From: Oscillospiraceae bacterium
Lineage (GTDB): Bacteria; Bacillota; Clostridia; Oscillospirales; Acutalibacteraceae
Direction: 5' to 3'
DNA: 64,000 bases
Assembly (NCBI GenBank): GCA_029098185.1
Contig: JAQXNV010000040.1
Span: 1-64,000, forward strand
In this document: piece after piece, positions 36,388 to 46,695 of the stretch
Layout: each line of letters starts with the position of its first letter
Position numbering within the stretch: position 1 is the first letter of the stretch
Program-made: the position numbers and the translations under genes
Notes under the pieces: generated by a model
Databases searched by the model: none
What the model was told of the DNA's origin: nothing
Seen by the model: the letters and a program-made list of their open reading frames with translations, nothing else

Positions 36388-36529
36388 CTCCCAACCGGTG
36401 AAAATTTAGTAATAATGGTTACAGGATTTCTTTTTGCATTTCCAGCGGGGGTATGGTACGATTACAATGTATCATCGGACCGTGACAGCGTTTTTTCTGC
36501 CATGGACAAGAGAGGAGTTCGTGCGTTTT

Positions 36530-37438
36530 ATGCAAACGGGTCAAAATCCACAATATCCCAACGAAAACCGAAAAAAACGAAACCGCTTCAACCTGATCTT
36601 TACTGTCGTCGTCATCGCAGCGGTGGCTGTGGCGGCATCGGCTATTTTGGTCACCATGGCGCTGGTCAACCGGCCGTCGTCACAGCCTCAGTCTGCAGGA
36701 AGCCCGTCGTCATCGCTTTTGCCTGGGGATGCCGCTTCCGGGGAGACAAGCTCTCTGGTACGGCCGGAGGATTGGCTGCTTGCGTCGTCGGAAACATCCG
36801 GGACGCCGTCAGAGATCGAGCTGTCCGGCACCAACGACCCGATCCCCCAGTCCAGCGATCCGCTGCTGGTCATCGTCAACAATACGACGCCGCTGCCTTC
36901 TGGTTTTGCGCCCAATCTTGCAAAGCTGGACGACGTAAAGGTAGATAAGCGGCTGGTCAGCGCCTTTGAGGATCTTTATGAAGCCGGCGCCAAGGCAAAG
37001 CATTATTACTGGGTCACCTACGGCTACCGCACAGAAAAACAGCAGAACACCATCTACCAGAACAATATCAAGCGTCTGATGGAGGAGTCGAACATGACAA
37101 AGGCCGAGGCCACCGAGGAAGCCGATAAGACGATCCAAAAGGGTGGGGCCAGCGAATACATCACAGGCTTATCCATTGGCGTCAACACCGGAGACGACGC
37201 TTTCGGTGAGACCAGCGATTATCAGTGGCTGGTGTCCCACTGCGCCGATTACGGCTTTATCCTGCGGTATCCGGCAGACAAGGAGGACGTCACCGGCGTC
37301 AAGTTCCAGCCGTGGCGCTTCCGCTATGTGGGGAAGGCACACGCCAAGAAGATGCAGGAAATGAACCTGTGTCTGGAGGAATACGTCGTGTATCTCAACA
37401 GACAGACTGCGTCATCGGAAACCAGCGCCCAGTCTTGA
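36530..37438 (+). CDS. VanY/D,D-carboxypeptidase-like protein without metal ligands
   Basis: 302 residues from the ATG at 36530 (GAGGAG 12 bases upstream; start not certain). One helix (about 20-45) anchors the protein; a Ser/Pro-rich linker of about 80 residues follows, then a VanY-fold domain at 120-300. In active VanY proteins the zinc is held by His and Asp of SxHxxGxAxD and by His of EPWHxR, with Glu as base. Here the first motif reads SEYITGLSIG (His to Tyr, Asp to Gly) and the second QPWRFRYVG (Glu to Gln, His to Arg). All four key residues are lost, so it is probably a binding protein for wall peptides. It is followed 36 bases later by gltX with no terminator between. Confidence 0.83.
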   Translation: MQTGQNPQYPNENRKKRNRFNLIFTVVVIAAVAVAASAILVTMALVNRPSSQPQSAGSPSSSLLPGDAASGETSSLVRPEDWLLASSETSGTPSEIELSGTNDPIPQSSDPLLVIVNNTTPLPSGFAPNLAKLDDVKVDKRLVSAFEDLYEAGAKAKHYYWVTYGYRTEKQQNTIYQNNIKRLMEESNMTKAEATEEADKTIQKGGASEYITGLSIGVNTGDDAFGETSDYQWLVSHCADYGFILRYPADKEDVTGVKFQPWRFRYVGKAHAKKMQEMNLCLEEYVVYLNRQTASSETSAQS

Positions 37439-37474
37439 CCGGGCAATTCTGAAAAGATAGAGTGAGGAATGAAC

Positions 37475-38929
37475 ATGGCAACAACAGTACGAACAAGATT
37501 TGCGCCCAGTCCCACCGGCTTTATGCACGTGGGCAATCTGCGCACCGCATTATACGAATATCTTATCGCCAAATCCCAGGGCGGCCAATTTGTCCTGCGC
37601 ATCGAGGACACTGACCGGGAACGACTGGTAGAGGGCGCTGTAGATGTCATCTACAATACGCTGGAACAAGTGGGCTTGCGCCACGACGAAGGCCCGGACA
37701 TCGGCGGCCCCTACGGCCCTTATGTCCAGAGCGAGCGGATGGACCTTTACCGTCCCTACGCCGAGCAGCTTGTCAAAGAGGGCAAGGCTTACTATTGCTT
37801 CTGTGATAAGGAGCGGCTGGAATCCCTTCATCAGGAAGGCGAGTTCGGCGGCTATGACCGCCATTGCCGCGACTTGCCGCAGGAGGAAGTAGAGCGGCTG
37901 CTGTCGGAGGGTAAGCCCTATGTCATCCGCCAAAAGATGCCGACAGAAGGTTCCACCACCTTTGTAGACGCCGTTTACGGGGAGATCACCATTGAAAACA
38001 GCGAGCTGGAGGATCAGATTCTGCTGAAGTCCGACGGCTATCCCACCTACAACTTTGCCAACGTCATCGACGACCACCTGATGTACATCACCCATGTGGT
38101 GCGGGGCTGCGAGTATCTCACCTCCACGCCGAAATACAATCTGCTCTATGAGGCCTTTGGCTGGGAGGTGCCTACCTACATCCACCTGCCGCTGATCATG
38201 GGCAAGGACGAGGACGGCAACGTTTCTAAGCTCTCTAAGCGCCACGGCGCCACCGGCTTTGACGATCTGGTGCAGGAGGGGTATCTGCCGGAGGTCATCA
38301 CCAATTACATTGCCCTGCTGGGCTGGTGCCCTAAGGACAATCGGGAGATGTTCACCCTGGAGGAGCTGTGTGAGAACTTCTCTATTGACGGCATCAGCAA
38401 GTCGCCGTCGGTCTTTGACTACGATAAGCTGACCTGGTTTAACGGCGAATATCTCCGGGCGATGACGCCGGAGGAATTTACCGCTAGAGCCATGCCTTAT
38501 TACCGGGAGATCTTCGGGGAGCGGGACCCGGATTGGAACGTGCTTACCGGCGTGCTCCAGCCCCGCGTCACAAAGCTCAAGGAGATCCCGGAATTGATCG
38601 GGTTTTTCAAAGCGCTGCCGGACTATGAAACGGATCTGTTTGTGAACAAAAAGAGCAAGACTAATCTGGAAAATTCCCCGGCCATGCTGGAAGCGGCAAT
38701 CACCGCCCTGGAGGGCTGCGATAGCTGGACAGTAGAGACTGTCCACGATACCTTGATGGATTTGGCCCAGAGCCTAGCGGTAAAGAACGGCACACTGCTG
38801 TGGCCGGTACGCATTGCCGCCGCCGGACAAAAGGTAACGCCGGGCGGCGCCATTGAGATTTTGGTGCTGCTGGGCAGAGAAGAGGCGCTGCGCCGTCTGC
38901 GTCTTGGTCTGCAAAAGCTGACTGCATAA
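37475..38929 (+). CDS. gltX: Glutamyl-tRNA synthetase
   Basis: 484 residues from the second ATG (37475), which has GAGGAA at proper distance; the first ATG (37469) is too close. Class I signature [13 protein letters not shown] replaces HIGH as usual in GltX, and KLSKRHG is the KMSKS counterpart near residue 250. C-terminal alpha-helical anticodon domain intact. Charges tRNA(Glu). The next gene is glnS, so the two related synthetases are co-transcribed. Confidence 0.96.
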   Translation: MATTVRTRFAPSPTGFMHVGNLRTALYEYLIAKSQGGQFVLRIEDTDRERLVEGAVDVIYNTLEQVGLRHDEGPDIGGPYGPYVQSERMDLYRPYAEQLVKEGKAYYCFCDKERLESLHQEGEFGGYDRHCRDLPQEEVERLLSEGKPYVIRQKMPTEGSTTFVDAVYGEITIENSELEDQILLKSDGYPTYNFANVIDDHLMYITHVVRGCEYLTSTPKYNLLYEAFGWEVPTYIHLPLIMGKDEDGNVSKLSKRHGATGFDDLVQEGYLPEVITNYIALLGWCPKDNREMFTLEELCENFSIDGISKSPSVFDYDKLTWFNGEYLRAMTPEEFTARAMPYYREIFGERDPDWNVLTGVLQPRVTKLKEIPELIGFFKALPDYETDLFVNKKSKTNLENSPAMLEAAITALEGCDSWTVETVHDTLMDLAQSLAVKNGTLLWPVRIAAAGQKVTPGGAIEILVLLGREEALRRLRLGLQKLTA

Positions 38930-38955
38930 TGAAATCGAAAGCGAGTAAGGAACGT

Positions 38956-40641
38956 ATGAGTGACGAAAAAAAGGTAACGGAGACCACCGAAGAGGTCTGG
39001 TCTAATTTTATCCATGATTTTATCGACGAGGACCTTGCCCCCGGCGGTCGGTTCGAGGGGAAGACAGTCCATACCCGGTTCCCGCCGGAGCCAAACGGCT
39101 ATCTGCACATCGGCCATGCCAAAGCCATCTGCATCGACTTTGCCACGGCGGAAAAATATAACGGTCTGTGCAATCTGCGCATGGACGATACCAACCCGAC
39201 CAAAGAGGATGTAGAATATGTAGACGCCATTCAGGAGGACATCCATTGGCTGGGCTTTGATTGGGGCGACCGGTTCCACTATGCCTCCGATTATTTCCCC
39301 CAGATGTACGATATTGCCGTTCAGCTCATCAAAGACGGCAAGGCCTACGTCTGTGAGATGAACGCCGAGGAGATGCGGGCAAACCGGGGGGACCTGACGA
39401 CCCCTGCTGTCAGTCCCGACCGAGACCGCCCGGTAGAGGAGAGCCTGGATCTGTTTGCCCGGATGAAGGCTGGCGAGTTCCCCGACGGCGCCATGACGCT
39501 GCGGGCGAAGATCGATCTATCTTCCGGCAACTTTAATATGCGGGACCCGGTGCTTTACCGCATCAACCACCTGCATCACCACCGCACCGGCGATGAATGG
39601 TGCATTTATCCCATGTACGACTTTGCCCATCCTATCGAGGACGCTATTGAGGGCATTACCCATTCCCTGTGCACCCTGGAGTTTGAGGACCACCGGCCCC
39701 TGTACGATTGGGTGGTGGAGAACGCCGGCTTCCAGCAAAAGCCCCGGCAGATCGAGTTTGCCCGCTTGAACATCAATAACACCGTGATGAGTAAGCGGAA
39801 ACTGCGCACATTGGTGGAAAACGGCGTTGTCAGCGGCTGGGATGACCCCAGAATGCCCACCCTCTGCGGATTGCGCCGGAGAGGGTATACGCCGGAGTCC
39901 ATCCGGAACTTCTGCACCCGCATCGGTGTGGCCAAGGTCAACAGCGTGGTGGAGTACAGCTTTTTGGAGCATTGTCTGCGGGAGGATCTGAACCTGCGTG
40001 CCCAGCGTGTCATGGGCGTGCTGGACCCGGTAAAGCTGGTGCTAACCAACTATCCTGAGGGTAAGACGGAAGAATTTGCGGTGGAGAACAACCCCAACAA
40101 TCCCGACGACGGTACCCGGACGGTGACGTTCTCCAGAGAGAGCTGGATCGAGCGGAGCGACTTTTTGGAGGAGCCGTTCAAGGGCTACCACCGGCTGTAT
40201 CCGGGCAATGAGGTGCGGCTCAAGACGACGTATATCGTCAAATGCACCGGCTGCAAAAAGGACGAGAACGGCAACGTTGTCGAGGTTTACGCCGAGTATG
40301 ATCCGGAAACGAGAGGCGGCAATACGCCCGATGGCCGGAAGGTCCGGGGCACCATCCATTGGGTAGATGTCAACAACTGCCGGGATGCCCAGGTGCGGCT
40401 GTACGAGAACCTGTTCACCGTAGCCGATCCGGAGGACGAGGAACTGCTGGAGGTCATCAACCCCAACTCGCTCCAAACGCTGACCGGCTGCAAAATGGAG
40501 GCGTCCATTGCAAAGATGCCAAAGGATACCTCCTTCCAGCTTATGCGGCAGGGTTACTTCTGCTTTGATAAGGACAGCACAGAGGATAATCTCATCCTGA
40601 ATCGTTCCGTTCTCTTAAAGGACGGCTTTAAAAAGAAATAA
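38956..40641 (+). CDS. glnS: Glutaminyl-tRNA synthetase
   Basis: 561 residues from the ATG at 38956 (TAAGGA upstream); the track start at 38929 overlaps the gltX stop codon and is possible. Class I motifs [14 protein letters not shown] and VMSKRKL, followed by the two beta-barrel anticodon domains with [17 protein letters not shown] typical of GlnRS. Charges tRNA(Gln) directly. Its presence beside GatCAB means that the amidotransferase is needed mainly for Asn-tRNA. GlnRS is uncommon in Firmicutes, where most lineages use GatCAB for both. Confidence 0.95.
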   Translation: MSDEKKVTETTEEVWSNFIHDFIDEDLAPGGRFEGKTVHTRFPPEPNGYLHIGHAKAICIDFATAEKYNGLCNLRMDDTNPTKEDVEYVDAIQEDIHWLGFDWGDRFHYASDYFPQMYDIAVQLIKDGKAYVCEMNAEEMRANRGDLTTPAVSPDRDRPVEESLDLFARMKAGEFPDGAMTLRAKIDLSSGNFNMRDPVLYRINHLHHHRTGDEWCIYPMYDFAHPIEDAIEGITHSLCTLEFEDHRPLYDWVVENAGFQQKPRQIEFARLNINNTVMSKRKLRTLVENGVVSGWDDPRMPTLCGLRRRGYTPESIRNFCTRIGVAKVNSVVEYSFLEHCLREDLNLRAQRVMGVLDPVKLVLTNYPEGKTEEFAVENNPNNPDDGTRTVTFSRESWIERSDFLEEPFKGYHRLYPGNEVRLKTTYIVKCTGCKKDENGNVVEVYAEYDPETRGGNTPDGRKVRGTIHWVDVNNCRDAQVRLYENLFTVADPEDEELLEVINPNSLQTLTGCKMEASIAKMPKDTSFQLMRQGYFCFDKDSTEDNLILNRSVLLKDGFKKK

Positions 40642-40665
40642 CGTTTGTGATCTGCACAAAATAAA

Positions 40666-40702
40666 ACGCGCGCCTGTAGTTTCGACAGACGCGCGCTTTT
40701 TT
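40666..40702. terminator. Bidirectional terminator between glnS and glgB
   Basis: GCGCGCCTGT and ACAGACGCGCGC form a long GC-rich stem followed by TTTTTT. It serves the convergent glnS and glgB genes. Confidence 0.85.
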
Positions 40703-40723
40703 GTGGAAAGATTTGCTGTGCTT

Positions 40724-42487
40724 TTATTTGACAAGATAATACCGGCCGGCAAAGGGGGCAAGGGTGAGCTTTGCCTGACCACCTTTCACCGATACGGTTT
40801 CCTCGGTGTGCCATTCGTTGGTGATGAGCAGCGTAAGCTGTTTGCTGTTGGGGAGTTCCAATGTGTAATCCTGCGTTTTGTCGGAGAAATTAAACACGCA
40901 GGCAATCTTTTGCTTGCCATCGGTGCGCAAAAAGGCGTAGATGCACTTTTCCTCCTGATGACAGTCCAACCAGGAAAAGCCCCGTGGGTCAAAGTCCCAG
41001 ACGGACAGGGCCGGGTACTTTAAATAAATGCGGTTCAGCTTTTTGATGAAGCGGTGGAAATCATCGTGGTTGGGATAGGTGAGGATACCCCAGTCCTGTT
41101 CCCGTTTTTCATCCCATTCCCGCAGTTGGGCGATCTCGTTGCCCATAAAGTTAAGCTTTTTTCCCGGATGGCCATACATATACAGGTACAGCGCCTTGGC
41201 CTGTGGGAACTTTAAGTCGTAGTCGCCGTTCATCTTTTGCGCGATGGTGGCCTTGCCGTGGACGACTTCGTCGTGAGACAAGGGCAACAGGAACCGTTCA
41301 TTGTAGAAATAGTGCATGGAGAAGGTCAGCTTGTGATAATCCCGGCTGCGGTATTCCGGTGCTGTCTGAAAGTATTCCAGCGTATCGTGCATCCATCCCA
41401 GGTCCCACTTGTAGTCAAAGCCCAACCCGCCCTTGTGGGCCGGCTTTGTCACATTGGGGTAGGCGGTGGAATCTTCAGCGGCCAGGATGGCGGTGGGGTG
41501 GCGGTGCTTTAACCCCTGATTCATGACCCGCAGAAAGTCGATGGCGTTTTTGTTTTCGCCCCGGCCCTCGTCGCCCTGCCAGTAGATGAGGTTTCGGATG
41601 GCGTCCATACGCAGCCCGTCAAAGTGGAACTCCTCCAGCCAGAAGTTGGCCGCCGACTGCAAAAAGCTGCGGACTTCGCCGCGGGAGTGCATGAAGTTCC
41701 GGGAGCCCCATTCGCTGTCGCCAACGTGGTAGTGGGGATATTCATAGAGAGCTGTGCCATCGTACATATGCAGACCGTAAGCGTCCAGCGCAAAGTGTAC
41801 CGGCACAAAGTCCATGATCACGCCGATGTTGTTCTGGTGGAGCTTGTCTACAAACTGCTTTAGCTGCGTGGCTGTGCCGTAGCGGGAGGTAGGACTGAAA
41901 AATCCCGTGTTCTGATAGCCCCAGGATTCATCGCTGGGATGCTCGCTCAGGGGCATCACCTCCACATAATTGTAGCCGCAGTCTTTTACATAGTCGATAA
42001 GCTGGTCGGCGATCTCATCGTAGGTGTACCAGCCGGTCTCACTGTCGTTGTCTTTTTTGCGCCAGGAGCCCAGATGGACCTCATAAATGTTCAGCGGTCT
42101 TGTTTTGCAGTCGGAACGGCGGCGCATCCACAGGCTGTCGTGGAAGGTATATTCGCTCAGGTCCCGGATGTAGGAAGCGGAATTGGGCCGCAGCTCCATG
42201 CCAAAGCCGTAAGGGTCGCAGTGGTCGGTGTCCACGCCGTTTTTGCTGTAGATCTTGTATTTATACATCATGCCCGGCACAGCGCCGTCCACAGAAAGCT
42301 CGTAGACATTGCCGTCGGCTACCTTTTTCATGGGCAATTCCTGCCAGGAACTGAACTCGCCGATGAGGGAGATGTGGTCGGCTTCCGGGGCAAAGGTGCG
42401 AAAGGTGGTCTTGCCATTTTCGTAATGGGCGCCAAAAAATTGGTAAGCATCAAAGCATTGGCCCATGTAAAAGCTGTAAAGATCCAT
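40724..42487 (-). CDS. glgB: 1,4-alpha-glucan branching enzyme
   Basis: 587 residues from the ATG at 42487 with AAGGAG upstream; the 90 extra residues in the track are not part. A CBM48 domain (FRTFAPEADHISLIGEFSSW) is followed by a GH13 barrel with nucleophile Asp in FHFDGLRMDAI, acid Glu in LAAEDSTAYP and Asp in LPLSHDEVVHGK. It lacks the N1 domain of the E. coli enzyme. It makes alpha-1,6 branches in glycogen. No other glycogen genes are next to it. It is divergent from a TetR-type regulator with a palindrome between. Confidence 0.94.
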   Translation of the reverse strand: MDLYSFYMGQCFDAYQFFGAHYENGKTTFRTFAPEADHISLIGEFSSWQELPMKKVADGNVYELSVDGAVPGMMYKYKIYSKNGVDTDHCDPYGFGMELRPNSASYIRDLSEYTFHDSLWMRRRSDCKTRPLNIYEVHLGSWRKKDNDSETGWYTYDEIADQLIDYVKDCGYNYVEVMPLSEHPSDESWGYQNTGFFSPTSRYGTATQLKQFVDKLHQNNIGVIMDFVPVHFALDAYGLHMYDGTALYEYPHYHVGDSEWGSRNFMHSRGEVRSFLQSAANFWLEEFHFDGLRMDAIRNLIYWQGDEGRGENKNAIDFLRVMNQGLKHRHPTAILAAEDSTAYPNVTKPAHKGGLGFDYKWDLGWMHDTLEYFQTAPEYRSRDYHKLTFSMHYFYNERFLLPLSHDEVVHGKATIAQKMNGDYDLKFPQAKALYLYMYGHPGKKLNFMGNEIAQLREWDEKREQDWGILTYPNHDDFHRFIKKLNRIYLKYPALSVWDFDPRGFSWLDCHQEEKCIYAFLRTDGKQKIACVFNFSDKTQDYTLELPNSKQLTLLITNEWHTEETVSVKGGQAKLTLAPFAGRYYLVK

Positions 42488-42568
42488 AGTCGTTTCTCCT
42501 TTTTCTTGACTACCGTCGTTTATTGTTCTACAATCTATTTTAAGGGGATGGCGGGAAAAAACCACCAT

Positions 42569-42604
42569 CGATTTTCGAAAATCGTCCAATATGCAACGAT
42601 TTTC
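42569..42604. promoter_or_regulatory. Palindromic operator candidate between glgB and the TetR gene
   Basis: CGATTTTCGAAAATCG (42569-42584) is a perfect 16-bp palindrome, and a half site CGATTTTCC follows at 42597-42605, on the same helix face region. Such sites are typical for TetR-type repressors controlling their own and the divergent gene. Confidence 0.6.
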
Positions 42605-42629
42605 CAATTTTGTCGAGGAAGTGAGTGAT

Positions 42630-43175
42630 ATGGACCTTCGCGTCAAACGGACAAAAAGCAACATCATCAACGCATTTTTAACGCTGCGGGCCAATAAGCC
42701 GCTGGAAAAGATCACCGTCAAGGAGTTGTCGGAGCTGGCTATGGTCAATAAGGCCACCTTTTATCTTCACTATAAGGACATCTATGACCTATCCGATTCT
42801 TTGGAGGCGGAGCTGGTCCAGTCGGTATTGGACAGCATCACCCATCCGGAATATTTGTTTTCTAACCTGCCGGCCTTTGTGCAGGAGCTGACCGATGCGT
42901 ACTTTGCCCGGCGCACCCTGATCCAGACGTTGTTTTCCGGCAACCAGAACAACCGATTACCGGTGCGTATCGAGCAGGGCATCAAGGACATCGCCTACGA
43001 GCAGAAGCCGTCCCTGCGCAATAACGACCGGTTCAATATCCTGTTGAGCTACAGTATTTACGGCAGCTACTACGCCTATATCCAAAACGCCGACTGCGAT
43101 ATGCGGGTCATTACGGAGCTTATCGGCAATTTTGCCGAAGCCACCACAAAGGTCTGCGGACTGGAGCAGCCCTAA
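42630..43175 (+). CDS. TetR/AcrR-family transcriptional regulator
   Basis: 181 residues from the ATG at 42630 with GAGGAAGTGAG upstream; the track's first 13 residues overlap the palindrome and are unlikely. The helix-turn-helix ITVKELSELAMVNKATFYLHYKDIYDL is canonical. The C-terminal domain, which would bind an effector, is mostly helical and not assignable. The gene is divergent from glgB, so glgB and itself are likely targets. Confidence 0.9.
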   Translation: MDLRVKRTKSNIINAFLTLRANKPLEKITVKELSELAMVNKATFYLHYKDIYDLSDSLEAELVQSVLDSITHPEYLFSNLPAFVQELTDAYFARRTLIQTLFSGNQNNRLPVRIEQGIKDIAYEQKPSLRNNDRFNILLSYSIYGSYYAYIQNADCDMRVITELIGNFAEATTKVCGLEQP

Positions 43176-43180
43176 AAAGG

Positions 43181-43217
43181 AAACAGGCCTGGCAAAACAG
43201 CCACGCCTGTTTTTTTG
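43181..43217. terminator. Bidirectional terminator between TetR gene and SEDS gene
   Basis: AAACAGGC and GCCTG TTTTTTT with inner TGGC/GCCA form a stem between convergent genes, with T run on the plus strand and a weaker one on the minus. Confidence 0.8.
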
Positions 43218-43221
43218 CACG

Positions 43222-44445
43222 TTATCGATTTCTTTGGTAGCGACGGATGCTCTCGGGATCGACCCGGTCTTTTTCGCTGCGGTGCATGGAGATATTCTGC
43301 ACCAGGCCAAAGCCCAGATACAGGCAGGCCGCAGAGGAGCCGCCGGCGCTGAAGAAGGGCAGGGTGACGCCCATGACCGGCAGAAGGCTCAGGCACATCC
43401 CAATGTTGAACACGGTCTGGGCAGCGATCATGCCGAAAAAGCCGAAGCAGATGTAGCAGCCCAAATTGTCGCAGGACACAAAGGCGGTGCGCAGTACCCG
43501 GAGCAGCAACAGCAGCAGCAGCCCCAAAATGGCCACACAGCCCACAAAACCCAGTTCCTCTCCGGCCACGGCGAAGATGAAGTCGCTTTCCTGGACGGGA
43601 ACGGCACTGCTCTGGACCCGGGGCGCACTGAGGAGTCCCTGGCCGGTGAGCTGGCCGGAGCCGATGGAGATCTTGCCCTGGATCTGCTGCAGGCCCGTGC
43701 CCAGAGGATCCGCTTCCGGGTGGAACATATTGAGGATCCGGTTGCGCTGGTAATCTTCAAAGATGAAGTTCCACGCGATGGGAATGGCAGCAAGGATGGC
43801 CCCAAACAAAATGGCAAAGTATCTTAGCTGGACGCCGGCGGCAAAGGACATGAACAAAAACATGAAAAAGAAAATGATGGCTGCACCGTCATCGCCCTGC
43901 AAATGGACCAGCAGGATGGGCACTGCGCCGTGAAGCCCCAGCAGACAAACGTGGGGGAGCTTATAGATGGCGCCGGATTCCTTTACCAGAGACAGGTGCT
44001 TGCCATAGGTCAGGAGAAAGAAGATCTTTACCAGCTCAGCGCTCTGAAAGGTGATGCCGCCGGGGAGCATGAGCCAGGCCCGGGCGTTTACGCCATCGGA
44101 GCCGGTGACGCTCTCGCCGAAGAACAGGGTGTATAAAATGAGAGCCCCGCCGCAGACGGCCAGCCATGGCCAGAATCGGGCGATGGTGCGGTAGTCGACG
44201 AGGGTCAAAAGGATAGCGCCCAGGTATCCGGTCACGATGGCGATGAGCTGGATCTGAAAATAGCTGCGCCCCATGGCGTTGGACGGCACCGTATAGAGCA
44301 GCGTCAGACTAAAGGCGGAGATCACCAGCATGATGAGCCACAGGAGCTTATCGGAGCGTTTCCAGTAATCATTAAGGCCCTTGATGACGCGGGAGATCCA
44401 TTGTGAGAGCCGTGCTTGTTTTGAGTCGGCAGTCAGATAGGCCAA
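43222..44445 (-). CDS. rodA: SEDS-family peptidoglycan polymerase (FtsW/RodA/SpoVE)
   Basis: 407 residues from a TTG at 44445, which has AAGGAGGGG 6 bases upstream; the track start would put the ribosome site inside the gene. About ten helices. Conserved SEDS parts are LPGGITFQSAELVKIFFLLTYG near 135, the catalytic-loop Asp in LQGDDGAAIIFFFMF near 185 and GAVVAEEL-like AGEELGFVG near 305, and the final LPFFSAGGSSAACLYLGFGLVQNI. SEDS proteins polymerise lipid II with a class B PBP. Cell elongation is more likely than division, but the subtype is uncertain. A single-gene unit. Confidence 0.88.
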   Translation of the reverse strand: MAYLTADSKQARLSQWISRVIKGLNDYWKRSDKLLWLIMLVISAFSLTLLYTVPSNAMGRSYFQIQLIAIVTGYLGAILLTLVDYRTIARFWPWLAVCGGALILYTLFFGESVTGSDGVNARAWLMLPGGITFQSAELVKIFFLLTYGKHLSLVKESGAIYKLPHVCLLGLHGAVPILLVHLQGDDGAAIIFFFMFLFMSFAAGVQLRYFAILFGAILAAIPIAWNFIFEDYQRNRILNMFHPEADPLGTGLQQIQGKISIGSGQLTGQGLLSAPRVQSSAVPVQESDFIFAVAGEELGFVGCVAILGLLLLLLLRVLRTAFVSCDNLGCYICFGFFGMIAAQTVFNIGMCLSLLPVMGVTLPFFSAGGSSAACLYLGFGLVQNISMHRSEKDRVDPESIRRYQRNR

Positions 44446-44599
44446 AGCATCCCCTCCTTGGGACAAGTTTCAAAAGATGGTCTTATTATATAATTTTCAA
44501 GGACAAAGTGCAAGTTCCTCTTTCCTAAATGAGAAATGTATGCTATATTAGTAGGTAAGAACGACGACGTTATCATTAGAACAAAAGGAGAGAATCATC

Positions 44600-46267
44600 A
44601 TGCTGACAGATATTGAAATTGCACAACAGGCTACCTTGCAGCCGATCACGAAGATCGCAGCGGACCTGGGCATCGAGGAGGAAGAGCTGATCCCTTATGG
44701 CCGGTATAAGGCAAAGCTGGATCCATCTCTTTTCCGTCGTCTGGAGAAAAAGCCGGACGGTAAGCTGATCCTCGTCACCGCCATCAACCCAACGCCAGCC
44801 GGTGAGGGCAAGACCACCACCACGACCGGTCTCGGTGAAGCCTTTGCAAAGATCGGCAAAAAAGCAGTCATCGCCCTGCGTGAGCCATCCCTCGGCCCCG
44901 TCTTTGGCGTAAAGGGCGGCGCAGCCGGCGGCGGCTATGCGCAGGTATTGCCAATGGAGGATCTGAACCTCCACTTTACCGGCGATATGCACGCCATCAC
45001 CGCAGCCAACAACCTGCTCTGTGCCATGATCGACAACCACATCCAGCAGGGCAACCAGTGCAACATTGACCCACGGGCAATCAATGTGACCCGCTGCCTC
45101 GACATGAACGACCGTGTCCTGCGGAACATCGTAGTCGGTCTGGGCGGCAAGGCTAACGGTACGCCAAGAGAGGACGGCTTCTGCATCACTGTGGCCAGCG
45201 AAGTCATGGCGATTCTGTGCCTGGCCGACGACATCATGGATCTGAAAAAGCGCCTGGGTGACATCCTCATCGCTTACACCTATGCAGGCGGGCCGGTCTA
45301 CGCCAAGGACATCGGCGCAAACGGCGCTATGGCAGCCCTGCTGAAGGATGCCATCAATCCGAACCTGGTCCAGACGCTGGAAGGCACCCCAGTCATTATG
45401 CACGGCGGCCCCTTTGCCAATATCGCTCACGGCTGTAACTCTGTCCGGGCAACAAAGATCGCGCTGAAGCTGGGCGACTACTGCATCACCGAGGCAGGCT
45501 TCGGCTCTGACCTGGGCGCAGAGAAATTCTTTGACATCAAGTGCCGTTTTGCCGGGCTGACCCCATCTGCTGTCGTCGTTGTGGCAACAGCCAGAGCGCT
45601 GAAATACAACGGCGGCCTGACAAAGGATGAGGCCTCTAAGCCCAATCTGGAAGCGCTGAAGAAGGGCATCGTCAACCTGGGCGTCCACATTGAGAATATG
45701 CGCAAGTACGGCGTGCCGGTCGTCGTGGCCATCAACCGCTTTGGCAACGATACCGACGAGGAACTGCAATTCATCGAGAATTACTGCAAGGAAAATCACG
45801 CCGAGTTTGCCCTGTCTGAGGTATTTGCAAAGGGCGGCGAAGGCGGCATCGACCTGGCCAAGAAGGTCGTGGCGGCAACGGAGCAGGAATCTCACTTTGC
45901 CCCGCTGTATGATCTTGACCTGACCATTACCGAAAAGCTGGACAAGATCGCCCGTGACATCTACGGTGCCGACGGCGTGGACTACACCGCCAAAGCGAAG
46001 AAATCCCTGGCACAGATCGAGAAGCTGGGCGGCAACAAGATGCCGGTGTGCGTGGCAAAGACCCAGTATTCTCTGTCCGATACCCCGACCCTTCTGGGCC
46101 GTCCGAAGGGCTTCCGCATCACTATCAGCGATCTGCGTCTGTCTAACGGTGCAGGCTTTGTGGTAGCTTATGCCGGCAATATCATGACGATGCCTGGCCT
46201 GCCAAAGGTGCCGGCAGCCATGAATATCGACGTGGACGAAAACGGCAAGATCTCCGGCTTGTTCTAA
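44600..46267 (+). CDS. fhs: Formate-tetrahydrofolate ligase
   Basis: 555 residues with AAAAGGAGAG upstream. It joins formate to tetrahydrofolate with ATP. The P-loop [18 protein letters not shown] near 66, the [21 protein letters not shown] block near 95 and the RALKYNGG segment are clear. In acetogens it belongs to the methyl branch of CO2 fixation, but many fermenters use it only for one-carbon supply, and no other Wood-Ljungdahl genes are in the window. Its stop codon overlaps the tsaE start by one base (TAATG). Confidence 0.97.
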   Translation: MLTDIEIAQQATLQPITKIAADLGIEEEELIPYGRYKAKLDPSLFRRLEKKPDGKLILVTAINPTPAGEGKTTTTTGLGEAFAKIGKKAVIALREPSLGPVFGVKGGAAGGGYAQVLPMEDLNLHFTGDMHAITAANNLLCAMIDNHIQQGNQCNIDPRAINVTRCLDMNDRVLRNIVVGLGGKANGTPREDGFCITVASEVMAILCLADDIMDLKKRLGDILIAYTYAGGPVYAKDIGANGAMAALLKDAINPNLVQTLEGTPVIMHGGPFANIAHGCNSVRATKIALKLGDYCITEAGFGSDLGAEKFFDIKCRFAGLTPSAVVVVATARALKYNGGLTKDEASKPNLEALKKGIVNLGVHIENMRKYGVPVVVAINRFGNDTDEELQFIENYCKENHAEFALSEVFAKGGEGGIDLAKKVVAATEQESHFAPLYDLDLTITEKLDKIARDIYGADGVDYTAKAKKSLAQIEKLGGNKMPVCVAKTQYSLSDTPTLLGRPKGFRITISDLRLSNGAGFVVAYAGNIMTMPGLPKVPAAMNIDVDENGKISGLF

Positions 46268-46695
46268 TGGCGGAGCAATATACGACCCATTCGCCACAGG
46301 AAACGGAAGCGCTGGGCCGCCGTCTGGGAGAACAGCTAAAGGGCGGCGAGGTGCTGGCGTTGTTTGGCGGACTGGGCATGGGCAAAACGGCCTTGACCCG
46401 CGGTATTGCGTCTGGCCTTGGCATTGACGGCGGTGTTTCCAGCCCCACCTTTGCCCTGGTCCACGATTATACCGGGCGATTGACGGTCCATCATTTTGAT
46501 ATGTATCGGGTCGAGGGCTGGGATGATCTGTATTCCACCGGCTTTTTCGACTATCTGGAGACTGAGGATGTGCTCATCATCGAGTGGAGCGAAAATATAG
46601 AAGGCGCTCTGCCGGAGGATGCGATACGCATCACCATTGAGAAGGGAAAAGCTGATGACGAGCGGCATTTTACAATAGAAGGGATGGCACGATGA
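46267..46695 (+). CDS. tsaE: tRNA t6A biosynthesis ATPase TsaE
   Basis: 142 residues. Walker A GGLGMGKTALTRGIASGLG near residue 35, then SPTFALVHDY, HHFDMYR and LIIEWSEN, the usual pattern. TsaE drives the TsaB/TsaD complex that puts threonylcarbamoyl on A37 of ANN-decoding tRNAs. It overlaps tsaB by four bases. Confidence 0.94.
   Translation: MAEQYTTHSPQETEALGRRLGEQLKGGEVLALFGGLGMGKTALTRGIASGLGIDGGVSSPTFALVHDYTGRLTVHHFDMYRVEGWDDLYSTGFFDYLETEDVLIIEWSENIEGALPEDAIRITIEKGKADDERHFTIEGMAR

Larger units (their letters stand above)
35894..36529. other. Intergenic region with a candidate promoter and a GC-rich hairpin before vanY-like gene
   Basis: 636 bases between divergent units. The MBOAT operon promoter must lie near its left end; no strong match stands out. 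A promoter candidate and a large hairpin are listed separately. The 303-residue ORF at 36037-36948 overlaps a real gene and has no recognisable product. Confidence 0.55.

Noticed and set aside
36037-36948. 303-residue ORF across the vanY leader
   Set aside because: Overlaps the vanY-like gene in another frame; basic, Arg-rich product without motifs.
37550-38746. 398-residue minus-strand ORF opposite gltX
   Set aside because: Shadow of gltX. No start site or homology by eye.
44576-46297. 573-residue minus-strand ORF opposite fhs
   Set aside because: Exact antisense of a strong, conserved gene. The long open frame comes from codon bias in fhs.
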